From positions 287,953 through 351,952 of the forward strand of contig CAVTSL010000009.1 in assembly GCA_963737405.1 (NCBI GenBank): 64,000 nt of DNA, in the 5' to 3' direction. The position numbers and the translations under genes are program-made. Position 1 is the stretch's first letter. Each line of letters starts with the position of its first letter. Shown here piece by piece: positions 17,326 to 26,667 of this stretch. This DNA is from JACCTU01 sp963737405 (lineage in GTDB: Bacteria > Actinomycetota > Thermoleophilia > Gaiellales > Gaiellaceae). Under the pieces are notes generated by a model. The model worked only from the letters and a program-made list of their open reading frames with translations, made no database searches and was not told where the DNA came from.

Positions 17326-18287
17326 CTAGCGCGGAACGGAGCGCACGTTCACGCTGTCCGCGAACGTCGTCGGCGCGTGGACGCGCTTGAGCGCCTCCGA
17401 CACGTGCACGACGGCGCGAAAGCGCGCCGGCAGCAGGTCGAGGTCGCGCTTCTGCGGGTTGAGCGTGAAGAAGCCGTCCGTCGCGCAGCTCCGTCGGGCC
17501 GATCCGCCCGAACACGCGCTTGCAGCTCCGGCGGCGTCCAGTAGCGCACCTCGAACGCGTCGCCCTCGCGGAAGCGACGCTGCGCGAGCCGCACGGCGTT
17601 CAGCGCGCCGAGCGAGTTCGGCATCTGCACCCACGAGTACCCGGAGCGCTTCACCACGCGCGCGATCTCGTCGACGGAGACCGCGACGTCCGACTTCGAG
17701 AAGTGCTGCAGCACGCCGTACGAGAAGACGACGTCGAACGTGCCGTCCGCGAACGGCAGCCGCCGCGCGTCGGCGACGACGTAGCGCGTGTCCGCGCCGA
17801 GCTGCCGCGCGATCCGCCGCGCCGCGACGATCGCCTCGAACGACGGGTCGACCCCGATCGGCCGGTAGCCGCGCTGCGCCGCGGCGATCGACCAGCGCCC
17901 CCAGTTGCAGCCGATGTCGAGCAGCAGCTCACCGGTGCCGCGCGGAAGCGGGAAGTCGGGGATCGGATAGCGCGACATCCCGCCGGAGAGGTGCTTGTAG
18001 AGGTTCCCGTGCGTGCCGAGGATGAGCTCCGCGACGTACGGGTCGACGCCCTCGCCCTCGACCGGCGGCGGCTCCGCGGCGCGCACGCGCGCGATCTGCT
18101 CGGAGTCCGACCAGTACCCCGGCTGCGTCGGCGCGAGCTCGTCGTCGACGACCATCACCGGGATCCCGTCCACGTAGGGGAACTCGTGACCCTGCTCGCA
18201 GACGAGCGTCTCGCCCTGCGGCTCGAGCCGCGTGCGATCGCGAGGGCACGCGAGCTCCTGCCAGACCTCGACCGCCGTCTCCGTCAC
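17326..18287 (-). CDS. Methyltransferase with N-terminal Trm112-like zinc domain, copy 2 (frame changes)
   Basis: This paralogue of the downstream gene keeps the same order. A Trm112-like start (ELACPRDRTRLEPQGETLVC, then EQGHEFPYVDGIPVMVVDDE) is followed by SAM motif LLLDIGCNWGRWSIAAAQRG and a matching DARRLPFADGTFDVVFSYG. The frame changes twice, near 17520 and 17480, with RVFGRIGPTELRD between them, before ending DGFFTLNPQKRDLDLLPAR and VNVRSVPR. The GTG start forms a four-base GTGA overlap with the GT2 gene. The two copies may modify different positions of the same glycan. Confidence 0.75.
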
Positions 18288-19390
18288 CGCGTTCCCGCCG
18301 CTTTCTCCCAGACCGCCGGCACGCCGGAGCGAAGATAGCCCGCGAGCGCCTCGACCGTCGCCCACGTCACGAGCACGTAGTAGCGCGGCAGTCCGGGCCG
18401 CGCGGCGGCGAGACCGAGGAACGCGAGCTGGCCCGCGAAGAGCGCGCGGTAGACCGGGCCCTCGCCGAGCAGCGCCGCGTTCGCCGCGAGCGCGACCAGG
18501 TGCAGCAGCCCGCTCGCATACCGGAGATGCCGGTGCGAGACGATCTCGGTCAGGTAGACGGGATCGAGCCCGCGGAGCATCCTCCCCTCGACGACGATCG
18601 CCCAGCAGTGCTCGAACATGCGCACCTTGCGGCGGTACTCGTCCTCGATGTCGGGCGTCGGCTTCTCGAACGCGACCGCCTCCGGCTCGTAGACCGCGCG
18701 GCGGCCGCGCTGCACCATCAGGTACGGCAGCGAGAGGTCGTGGCCGAAGCGCGGGTCGACCTCGACGTAGTCCTCGCGCCGCACCGCGTAGATCGACCCG
18801 TTGCCGCCGGTGACGGAGTGCAGCGTCGACTCGGCCTCCCGCACGCCGAGCTCGTAGCGCCAGTAGGCGCCCTCGCGGTTCGTCCCTGCGGCTTCGTCGA
18901 GGCGCAGCTGGCCGCAGACGTACGCGACGTCCGGGTCGGCGAAGTTGCGGACGAGCCGGCGCAGCGCCGGAACCGCCCACGTCGCGTTCGCGTCGGAGAA
19001 CGCGACGACCTCGCCGTTCGTCTCGCGCACCGCGCGGTTCTGCGCCGCGACCTTGCCGCCGCGTTCGCAGCGCAGCAGGCGGACGCGCTCGCTCTGCTCG
19101 GCGACGCGGGCCACGATGTCGTCGGTGGCGTCGGTCGACGCGTCGGACGCGACGACGATCTCGACCTGCTCCTCGGGGTAGTCGAGCGCGAGCAGGTTCT
19201 CGAGGCGCCGCTCGATCACGTCCTCCTCGTCGTGGGCCGCGACGACGACGGAGACCTTCGGGAGCGCGCCGCCCTTGCGCACCGGTCGCGGCCAGACGCG
19301 CGCGGCGAGCGTCGCCGCGGCCGGATAGCCGACGTGGGTCCAGGCGAGGGCGCCGAGCGAGCCCCAGAAGAGCGTCTTCAGAAGGAACAA
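18284..19390 (-). CDS. GT2 family membrane glycosyltransferase
   Basis: The 368-residue protein begins with a membrane helix, then a GT-A domain with VVVAAHDEEDVIERRL, VASDASTDATDDI and FSDANATWAVPALRRL. GGNGSIYAVRREDYVE and the QRRRW-like region (DEYRRKVRMFEHCW) follow, and two to three membrane helices end the protein. This is the architecture of processive or polymer-type GT2 enzymes (EpsH/BcsA-like core without PilZ). It probably adds one residue to a lipid-linked oligosaccharide. The frame is intact. Confidence 0.82.
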   Translation of the reverse strand: MFLLKTLFWGSLGALAWTHVGYPAAATLAARVWPRPVRKGGALPKVSVVVAAHDEEDVIERRLENLLALDYPEEQVEIVVASDASTDATDDIVARVAEQSERVRLLRCERGGKVAAQNRAVRETNGEVVAFSDANATWAVPALRRLVRNFADPDVAYVCGQLRLDEAAGTNREGAYWRYELGVREAESTLHSVTGGNGSIYAVRREDYVEVDPRFGHDLSLPYLMVQRGRRAVYEPEAVAFEKPTPDIEDEYRRKVRMFEHCWAIVVEGRMLRGLDPVYLTEIVSHRHLRYASGLLHLVALAANAALLGEGPVYRALFAGQLAFLGLAAARPGLPRYYVLVTWATVEALAGYLRSGVPAVWEKAAGTR

Positions 19391-19402
19391 CGCGCCGTGA
19401 CT

Positions 19403-20111
19403 CTAGTCGTGCACCGCGCGGCGCACGCGGAGGTAGTCCCGGAGCGTCGGCGTCGTGCGGTGGCGGCCGCCGCCCGGCTGCGGCGTTCCCTCGAAGGCGC
19501 CGGCGTCGAGCACGCGCTCGAGCGCGTCGAGGCTCGCCTCGTGGAGCGCGGGGGATCGTCGCCGCGAGCGTCGCCGAGAGCGACGCCCGCCGCTCGATCG
19601 GCACCTCGCCGGTCGCGAGCACGGGCCCGGTGTCGATGCCGGCGTCGATCCGGTGGATCGTGAAGCCGACGGTCTCGAGGCCGTCGAGGAGCTCCCAGAA
19701 GACGGGCGGGCCGCCGCGGTACTCGGGGACGGCGCCGTGGTGGACGTTGATCGTCCCGTGTGGCGGGAGCGCGAACGTCTCCTCGCGGAGGATCGTGTTG
19801 TCGAGCGAGACGGCGACGTCTGCCTTGAGACGTCGCAGCGCCGCGCGCGCCTCCTCGCCGTTCAGCGTCGGCACGCGGACGATCTCCGTCGCGACGTCCT
19901 CGAGCGGCGGGCCCTCGCCCGCCGTCGCGTACGCGCCGCGGAGCGCGAGGCCGACGGGTGCCGCCGTGACCCCGACGCGCCGCAGCTTCCGGAACGTGCG
20001 GCGCAGGTCGCGCCCGCCGACCGCTTCGTCGAGCACGACCGGCCCGGGCCGCCGCGCGAGGAAGCGCGACGCGATCCCGTGCGGGTTGCGCGTGAGCACG
20101 ACGACGTTCAC
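19403..20111 (-). CDS. Formyltransferase (sugar N-formyltransferase-like; one frame change)
   Basis: The fold is that of methionyl-tRNA/sugar formyltransferases: VSLDNTILREE and the catalytic INVHHGAVPEYRGGPPVFW (Asn, His) and FTIHRIDAGIDTGPVL (Asp). The length of about 235 residues lacks the tRNA-binding C-terminal domain, which fits sugar formyltransferases of the VioF/WbkC kind that use N10-formyl-tetrahydrofolate. The frame changes near 19555 before the tail LERVLDAGAFEGTPQPGGG. The GTG start overlaps the deacetylase stop by four bases. A 4-amino-4,6-dideoxy sugar made by the nearby WecE is a plausible acceptor. Confidence 0.76.
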
Positions 20112-20914
20112 GTCAGGAAGTACTCGACCTCGTGCATCGGCCAGCGCGCGCTCAGGTGGTGGCGTCGCAGCGAGTAGAGGTCGAGCGCCGACGTGTTGCG
20201 CCCGCGGATCGCCGTCGCGCAGCTCTCGTAGCCGGCCTCGCGCGCGGCCGCCGCGACGCGATCGGAGAAGCGGCTGCGTTCGCCGTACGGCGCGCTCATG
20301 TGGCGGACCGCCCCGAGCCGCTTCGAGAGCTCCTCGCGCGAGGTCTCGAGCTCCTGCTCGAGCTCGGCGGGCGGCAGCGACGTCAGGTCCGGGTGCGAGA
20401 CCGTGTGCGAGCCCACCTCGTGGCCGTGCTCGAGCAGCCGCTCTGCCCCCTCCCAGTCGAGCGGCTCGACCGGCAGCGGGAGGTGAAGGCGCTCGCGCTC
20501 GAACCTCCGCGCGCGCTCCGGTGAGGCTCCGAGGAGGTCGGTCACGAGGAAGAAGCACGCGCTGAACCCGTGCTCGGCGAGCAGCGGCGCCGCGTTGTCG
20601 AGCTGGTTCTGGAAGCCGTCGTCGAACGTGACGACGATCTCGTCGCCCTCGGTGCGCCCGAGCTGGAGCCGCTCGACGGCCTCGGAGAGCGAGACCGGGT
20701 TGAACTCGCGCGCGAGGTACTGCAGCTGCCGCGCAAAGCGTTCGCGCTCGTCGTCGAAGACGTAGTGGTAGTGGACGATTCGCACGCCCGGGCCGGGCGT
20801 GCGCGGGAAGCGCGAGAGCACGGAGAGCGCGCCCCCGCGGACCGCGTTCCGTGCGCGGGACCAGAACGGCCGTGCGCGCTCGAGCGCGCTTCCCTCAGTG
20901 ACGTACGAGCTCAC
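20108..20914 (-). CDS. Polysaccharide deacetylase (NodB fold)
   Basis: The 268-residue protein carries the NodB motifs TFDDGFQNQ (catalytic Asp and metal Asp), GSHTVSHPDLTSL (metal His residues) and MSAPYGERSRFS. It should remove N- or O-acetyl groups from a sugar. No signal peptide is visible, so it may act in the cytoplasm on an intermediate or be exported by an unrecognised route. It sits directly before a formyltransferase gene, with a GTGA overlap, suggesting deacetylation followed by re-acylation. The frame is intact. The start overlaps asnB by 20 bases. Confidence 0.8.
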   Translation of the reverse strand: MSSYVTEGSALERARPFWSRARNAVRGGALSVLSRFPRTPGPGVRIVHYHYVFDDERERFARQLQYLAREFNPVSLSEAVERLQLGRTEGDEIVVTFDDGFQNQLDNAAPLLAEHGFSACFFLVTDLLGASPERARRFERERLHLPLPVEPLDWEGAERLLEHGHEVGSHTVSHPDLTSLPPAELEQELETSREELSKRLGAVRHMSAPYGERSRFSDRVAAAAREAGYESCATAIRGRNTSALDLYSLRRHHLSARWPMHEVEYFLT

Positions 20915-22640
20915 GAGCGCGCGACTCTAGCCCCGCACGCCAGAGCGCGAGCATCGTCAACGCGTACCGCTGCGACGGTCCCGCGGCCTCGACGGCGCTG
21001 CGGTCGACGAGCCCGTCGAGCGAGGCGATCGCGTCGCCGGAGAGGTCGCGCAGCTCGCCGTCCAACCAGCGCTCGATCGGCGGGTCGAACCCCTGCTTGG
21101 GCCGGCGGGCGAGCTCGGGGCCGAGCCGCTCGCGCACGAGCCGCCGGATCGCGACCTTCGTGCGTACGCCGCGCACCTTCTCCCGGTCGGGGAGCGCGAG
21201 ACCTGCCTCGACGACCCGGTGGTCGAGCAGCGGCACGCGGAGCTCGAGCGAGTGGGCCATGCTCAGCTTGTCGGCCTTCAGCATCAGGTTGTCCGTCACG
21301 AACGACTCGAGGTCGACCCACTGCAGCCGGCCGAGCTTCGTCAGGCGCTCCGGCGCCTCGGCGAAGAGGCGGTCGAAGACCTGCGTCCGCGCGTCGCCGT
21401 CCATGAGCGCGAACCAGGAGAGGTAGCGCGCGGGCTCGTCCTTCGCGGCGTGCTTCAGGAGCTTCGAGGCACGGCGCACGACGTTCTTGCGGCCGCCGCG
21501 CTCGGGGAGCAGGCGATGGAGCGGCGCCAGCGCGCCGAGGCGGGCAGCGACGGGGTCCCACGCGTAGCGCGAGTAGCCGCCGAAGACCTCGTCGCCTCCG
21601 TCGCCCGCGAGCGCGACCTTCACCTCGGCGGCGACCGCGCGGCAGAGGTACCAGAGCGGGATCGCGGCGGCGTCGGCGAGCGGGCTGCTCGAGCCGCGCG
21701 GCGATCTCGGGCAGGTCGTCCGCGACGTTCGTCTCGACGAGGAGCTCGCGGTGCTCGCGAGCCGATCGCGCGCGCGACCGCGCGCGCCGGCTCGCGCTCG
21801 TCGTAGCGCGGCGTCGTCGAAGCCGACCGTGAACGTGCGCAGCGGCTCGTCGAGCTCGGCTGCCGCCAGCGAGGCGATCAGCGAGGAGTCGAGCCCGCCG
21901 GAGAGGAGGACGGCGAGCGGGACGTCGGAGCGGAGGTGGAGGCGGACGGCCTCGGCGCAGCGTCTCCTCCAGCGGATGCGCGCGCGGCTCGGGCGTCCAC
22001 CAGCGCTCTTCGCGGGTTGCGCCGTCCTCGTGGACGAGCAGCGACGCCGGGCCGAGCTTCCGCGCACCGGCGATCCCGGTCCGTGCGCCCGGCACGTAGC
22101 CGAGCACGAGGTAGTCCGCGATCGCCTCGGCGTCCGGCTCCGTCGACGCGCCGAGCGCGAGCAGCGGCGCGAGCTCGGACGCGAACGCGAGCCCGTCGGC
22201 GAGTGTCCGCGACGTAGAGCGGCTTGATCCCGAAGCGGTCGCGCGCGAGCAGGAGCCGCTCGTTCGTCTCGTCCCAGAGCGCGAGCGCGAACATCCCGCG
22301 CAGGCGCTCGAGAAACCGCTCGCCGTGCTCCTCGTAGAGGTGCGGGACGATCTCGACGTCGCCGGCGCCGCGGAACACGTGCCCCTTCGCCTCGAGCTCG
22401 GCGCGGAGCTCGCGGTAGTTGTAGAGCTCGCCGTTGACGATCGCGACGACGTCGCCGCGCTCGTTCGAGACCGGCTGGTCGCCCGTCTCGAGGTCGATGA
22501 TCGCGAGCCGCCGCATCGCGAGCCCGGCGCGCTCGCCGACCCAGCGGCCCTCGCCGTCGGGCCCGCGGTGGCGCAGCAGCTCGACCGCGTCGAGCGCCTC
22601 GGCGCGCGGGCGTCCGACGATGCCGAGGATCCCGCACATC
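20895..22640 (-). CDS. asnB: Asparagine synthetase (glutamine-hydrolysing), AsnB type (several frame changes)
   Basis: The protein opens with MCGILGIVG, placing the catalytic Cys2 of the class II glutaminase domain right after Met. LRHRGPDGEG, VNGELYNYRELR and RDRFGIKPLYVA follow, and then the synthetase domain with VLLSGGLDSSLIASL (PP-loop) and ALAGDGGDEVFGGYSRY. Frame changes occur near 22210, 21965 and at two or more sites in 21690-21820. The last 570 residues of coding space are otherwise continuous. AsnB paralogues in glycan clusters often amidate uronic acids or other carboxylates rather than make asparagine, so its substrate here is uncertain. Confidence 0.82.
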   Translation of the reverse strand, partial: DVRDPRHRRTPARRGARRGRAAAPPRARRRGPLGRRARRARDAAARDHRPRDGRPAGLERARRRRRDRQRRALQLPRAPRRARGEGARVPRRRRRRDRPAPLRGARRAVSRAPARDVRARALGRDERAAPARARPLRDQAALRRGHSPTGSRSRPSSRRCSRSARRRSRTPRRSRTTSCSATCRAHGPGSPVRGSSARRRCSSTRTAQPAKSAGGRPSRARIRWRRRCAEAVRLHLRSDVPLAVLLSGGLDSSLIASLAAAELDEPLRTFTVGFDDAALRRARAGARGRARDRLASTASSSSRRTSRTTCPRSPRGSSSPLADAAAIPLWYLCRAVAAEVKVALAGDGGDEVFGGYSRYAWDPVAARLGALAPLHRLLPERGGRKNVVRRASKLLKHAAKDEPARYLSWFALMDGDARTQVFDRLFAEAPERLTKLGRLQWVDLESFVTDNLMLKADKLSMAHSLELRVPLLDHRVVEAGLALPDREKVRGVRTKVAIRRLVRERLGPELARRPKQGFDPPIERWLDGELRDLSGDAIASLDGLVDRSAVEAAGPSQRYALTMLALWRAGLESRARELVRH

Positions 22641-22644
22641 GCGC

Positions 22645-23423
22645 CTAGGGTAGTCGCGGCTTCCGACCGACGAGCGAGCAGCGAGCCGCCGGACGGCAGC
22701 GAGACGCCGCGCTCGATCAGCCGCCGCTCGCCGTCGAGCATCCGCTCGAAGACGCGCGTTCAGCGCGCCCCGGCTCGAGCTCCGCGACCGGGTCGTACGG
22801 CTCGCGCGACGCAGCCGGCGACGCACGCGCGAGAGCGACCATCGCCGGCAGGAGCGACGAGCACGAACGAGGTCGACGTCGCTCGACCTCGAAGCCCGCG
22901 CGCTCGACCTTCGCCGACGAGCTCGCTCGCGCGTGTAGCGGCGCACGTGGTCGCGCGACGTCGGTCCATGCTCGCTCCAGAGCCGCGGGTGCTGCGGCAC
23001 GAGCAGGAGCGACACCGCCGCCCGGCCGCGCCGCGCGCGAGCATCTGCGCGAGCACCTCCTCGTCCTCCTCGACGTGCTCGAGCACGTCGAACGCGCCGA
23101 CGACGTCGAACTCGTCGTCGTACGGCAGCGCCCGCGCGTCGAGCTGCGACGCAGCTCGACGTCCGGGGAGCCGCGCGCCGCGCGAGCGCGAGCCCCTCCT
23201 CGTACAGCTCGCGCGCCGACGAGCCGCAGCTCCGGGAAGCGCCTCGCGCAGCGCCGCGAGCACGACGCCCGAGCCGCAGCCGACCTCGAGCAAGCGAGCG
23301 CGCGTCCGGGAAGTGCCGCCGGAGCGTCGAGACGATCAGCCGGTTGCGCGCGCGGAACCAGAAGCTCCTCGGCTCGACGTCGGCGAGCGGCTCGAAGAGC
23401 TCGGCGTCGTAGCCGCCGCTCAC
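22645..23423 (-). CDS. Class I SAM methyltransferase (many frame changes)
   Basis: Stitched across frames, the product is about 255 residues: MSGGYDAELFEPLADVEP, FWFRARNRLIVSTLRRHFP, the SAM motif LLEVGCGSGVVLAALRE, DARALPYDDEFDVVGAFDVL, EHVEEDEEVLAQML and LVPQHPRLWSEHG. Frame changes occur at about 23292, 23239, 23212, 23180, 23150, 23025, 22940, 22905 and 22680. It belongs to the large Methyltransf_11 group seen next to glycosyltransferases. It lies between the wecE-like gene and asnB with a likely GTGA overlap. Its target is unknown. Confidence 0.68.
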
Positions 23424-24584
23424 AGGCGTCGAACGCGAGCACCGCCTCGATCACCTCGTCCTGCTCCGCGTCCGTCAGCGCCGGTGAAGAACGGCAGGCG
23501 CAGCGAGCCGGTCGCTGACGTCCTCGGTCACGGGGCACTGCGCCCTCGCGGCCGCCGAAGCGCCGGCCCATCGGCGGAGAGGTGCAGCGGCAGGTAGTGG
23601 AAGACCGCGAGGATCCCGCGCTCGCGAGATGCGCGATCAGCCGCGTCGCGCGCCTCGAGCGACGGGCAGCAGCACGTAGAACATGTGGTACGCCTGCTCG
23701 CAGTGCTCCGGGCACGACCGGGAGCTGCACGCCGTGCTCGCGCGGCCCAGTCCGCGAGCGCGTCGCGCGTAGCGGTGCCAGATCCGCGCGCGCGGCCGCC
23801 TGGATCCGCTCGCGCGCCTCGAGCTGCGCGAGCAGGAACGCCGCGAGCAGGTCGGACTGCACGTAGCTCGAGCCGAGCGTCGACCCACGTGTACTTGTCG
23901 ACCTGGCCGCGGAAGAACTGCTTGCGGTTCGTGCCCTTCTCGCGCACGATCTCGGCGCCGCTCGACGAGCGCGCGTCGTTGACGACGAGCGCGCCGCCCT
24001 CGCCGCACGTGACGTTCTTCGTCTCGTGGAAGCTCTGCGTCGCGAGCGCGCCGAAGCGTGCCGAGCGGTCGCCCGCGGTAGCGTCGCCGAAGAGGCCGTG
24101 CGCGTTGTCCTCGACGACCGCCGCGCCGACGCGCCCGGCGGTCGCGAGGATCGCGTCCATCTCGCAGCCGACGCCCGCGTAGTGCGACGGCGACGATCGC
24201 CTTCGTGCGCGGCGCTGACGAGCGACGTCGAGCGCGCGCTCGTCGAGGTTGAGCGTGTCGGGCCGGACGTCGGCGAAGACGGGCTTCGCGCCGCGCAGCG
24301 CGAACGGCGTTCGCCGTCGAGACGAACGTGAACGACGGGACGATGACCTCGTCGCCGGGCCCGACGCTCGAGCAGGAGCGCCGCCAGCTCGAGCGCGTGC
24401 GTGCACGACGTCGTCAGGAGCACGCGCGCGCACGCCGAGCGCCTCCTCGAGCAGCTCCTCGCAGCGGCGCGTGAACGGCCCGTCGCCGGAGATGTGGCCG
24501 CCCTCGACCGCGCTGGCGCACGTAGCTCGAGCTCGTGCCCGGCGAAGGCTCGCCCGGTTGAAGGGGATCCGGCAGCTCGGTCAT
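23420..24584 (-). CDS. wecE: dTDP-4-amino-4,6-dideoxygalactose transaminase (WecE/RffA-like; many frame changes)
   Basis: This PLP-dependent DegT/DnrJ/EryC1/StrS enzyme converts dTDP-4-keto-6-deoxyglucose to dTDP-Fuc4N using glutamate. Across the frame changes it reads IPFNRASLAG, TTSCTHALELAALLL, VRPDTLNLDERALD, a cofactor-lysine region SFHETKNVTCGEGGALVVND, EIVREKGTNRKQFFRGQVDK, YTWVDLGSSY and HMFYVLLPSLEARD. All of these are close to WecE and unlike most other DegT enzymes. Frame changes are spread over the whole gene, roughly one per 100 bases. The ATG at 24584 overlaps the acetyltransferase stop. Confidence 0.78.
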
Positions 24585-25336
24585 CGGTCGATACCACTTG
24601 TGGAACCAGAGGCCGATGCGACTCGACCGAGGAACCCGGCGCGCTGGTACGTCGCGAGCGCGGCGGCGTTCCGGCCCTGCGTGACGACCGACATCTGGTC
24701 GGCGCCGCGGTCCGCGCACCAGGCGACGGCGCCGCGTCGACGAGCGCGACGCCGAGCCCGCGCCCGCGCGCGACCTCGCGTCGACGGCGATCAGCCCGAT
24801 CGACGCCGCGTTCCGCCGTCGTCGACGTGGCACGAGACGTAGCCGGCCGGCGCGCCCGTCGACCTCGGCGACGAGCACGCCGTCGGCCCAGCCCTCGAGG
24901 CTGCGCGCGATCCACGTGTCGTAGAGGTCGTCGCAGCGCTCGTCGCGGGAAGCGCGGGTCGGCGTAGAAGCGCGTCACGCCGTGGCTCGCGCGCGCGATC
25001 GCGCGCAGCGCGTCGGCAGTCGTCGGCCCGCGCTTCGCGCAGGTCGGCGATCGTCGTCGTCGCCTGCGCGCCGGCCGCGCGCAGCTCGACGCGCACGTCC
25101 ATCAGGCGGAAGCCCGCCGTCCTCGGCCGCGTGCGCGCTCGGCGGCGTCGTCCGCGTCGGCGAGGAAGTAGAGGCACGCGATCTCGTTCGCCGCCGCCCA
25201 CGCGTCGACCGCGCGCCAGCCGGGCGGCGTCGAGCGTCGCACCCTCGACCCGGCCGATCCGGACGCCCCAGAACTCGGTGTCCCAGTCGAGGAGCGAGCA
25301 CGGCCGTGTCAGCTGCCGGCGCACCGACCTCTTCAC
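24581..25336 (-). CDS. wecD: GNAT acyltransferase, WecD/RffC-like (frame changes)
   Basis: Across frames the product reads LLDWDTEFWGVRIGRVEG, GFRLMDVRVELRAAG, GYVSCHVDDGG, IGLIAVDARSRGRGLG (acetyl-CoA loop) and GLWFHKWYRP. The DTEFWG start, mid-protein LMDVRV strand and HKWY end match WecD, which acetylates dTDP-Fuc4N to dTDP-Fuc4NAc. Its position directly upstream of the WecE-like gene, with an ATGA overlap, mirrors the enterobacterial rffC-rffA pair. Frame changes lie near 25230, 25120, 25015, 24955, 24850 and 24740. The gene name is by similarity only. Confidence 0.7.
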
Positions 25337-26280
25337 GGACGTCGGCGCCGACCTCGTCGCGGATCGTGTACGGCGGCCGGTCCATCACGCGGACGTGCAT
25401 CCGCGCGAGGTACTCGCCGATGATCCCGAGCGTCAACAGCTGCGCGCCGGAGAAGATCGCGATCATCGAGGCGAGGAACGGGAAGCCCGGCACGCTGCCG
25501 CCCTCGACGACGTAGCGTCACGATCACGATCGCGAGCACGCGCGACGCCGAAGAGCGTGAACACGAGCCCGATCAGGCTCGCGATCCGCAGCGGCCGCGT
25601 GCTGAACCCCGTCATCACGTTGAGCGCGTGCGTCGCGAGCCGCGCTGAAGCGTGTAGCTACGACTTGCCCTCGGCGCGCGCGCTCGTGCGCGACCTGCAC
25701 GGAGCCGAACCGCGTCGTCCCCCACGACAGCAGCACGTCGATCGACACGTACGGCCGCGTCGTAGTCGGCGAACGCGTCGCGCAGCTCGGTGCGGAACGC
25801 GCGGATACGCGCTGACCTTGCCGGCGACGTCGCTCCCGATCGCCCAGCGGAGCGCGAGCTTGGTCATCGCGCGTGCCGAGCGTTGCGCAGGATGCCGAAG
25901 CCGCGCTCGTCGGCCGTGCCGTAGACGACGTCGAAGCCCTCGTCGAGCTCGGCGAGCAGCTTCGGGATCTCCTCCGGCGGGTTCTGGAGGTCGTCGTCGA
26001 GCGTGACGACGATCGCGTGCCGCGCTGCGCGGATGCCGGCGAGCAGCGCGTTGTGCTGGCCGTAGTTGCGCATCAGGTCGAGCCCGCGAACGCGGTCGTC
26101 GCCGGCCGCGAGCTCGGCGATCCGCTGCCAGCTCGCGTCGGCGCTGCCGTCGTTGACGAGGACGAGCTCGTACTCCGCGTCGAGCGCCGTCGAGGACCGT
26201 CGCGGAGCCGTCGCGTGCAGCTCTTCCAGCGTCCCTTCGCTGTTGTAGACGGGAACGACGACGGAGATCGAGCGTCTCAT
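25333..26280 (-). CDS. GT2 family polyprenyl-phosphate glycosyltransferase (frame changes)
   Basis: The protein starts MRRSISVVVPVYNSEGTLEE and continues LVNDGSADASWQRI, DLMRNYGQHNALLAGIRAA, TLDDDLQNPPEEIPKLL and YVSIDVLLSWGTTRFG. It ends with two membrane helices, the second containing FPFLASMIAIFSGAQLLTLG, then IIGEYLARMHVRVMDRPPY. This is the ArnC/GtrB architecture, in which a sugar is placed on undecaprenyl phosphate. Frame changes occur near 26190, 25870, 25810, 25755, 25650, 25545 and 25518. The stop is estimated from the GTGA-type contact with the wecD-like gene. Confidence 0.72.
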
Positions 26281-26667
26281 CGCCGCAATGGTGGCGAATC
26301 CGCCGGTACGGGAGCGGGTCGTCGGGGCGGCGAGACGGTCGCGACCGCCGCAACGGCCGCGCAGGCGGCCGCGACTTCCATGACGACCCTCCACCGCGCC
26401 GCGCGCTCCGAGAGCCCCGCAGTGATCGCCGCATGCTGCTCGAAGTTGCGGCTCAGCCGGATCGCGATCACGTGCTCGCCGGTCGCGGCAAGCGCGTGCG
26501 CCTTCTCCCACGGGGCGTCGCGGCTGCGGTCGTCCGCAAGCACGATGCTCCCAGGAGTCGACGAGCGCCATCAGGGCCGCCGTCAGGCGGGTGTGAAGGG
26601 CCGACAGGCTCTCCTCGCAGTCGTAGACGGGGACAACGACGCTGACTTCGACGATCTCAGGGCACAC
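26277..26667 (-). pseudogene. Truncated GT2 glycosyltransferase remnant
   Basis: Only the N-terminal third of a GT2 domain remains: VSVVVPVYDCEESLSALH, IVLADDRSRDAPWEKAHALA, and IRLSRNFEQHAAITAGL. The sequence then becomes an Ala/Val/Pro-rich tail with no DxD motif, catalytic core or membrane helices, and stops in an ATGA overlap with the next GT2 gene. One frame change sits near 26549. It looks like a decayed copy of the intact GT2 downstream. A long deletion or assembly collapse is also possible. Confidence 0.55.

Noticed and set aside
20895..22640. AsnB as proof of asparagine biosynthesis
   Set aside because: The domains are AsnB-like, but in glycan clusters such paralogues often amidate sugars, so the metabolic role is left open.
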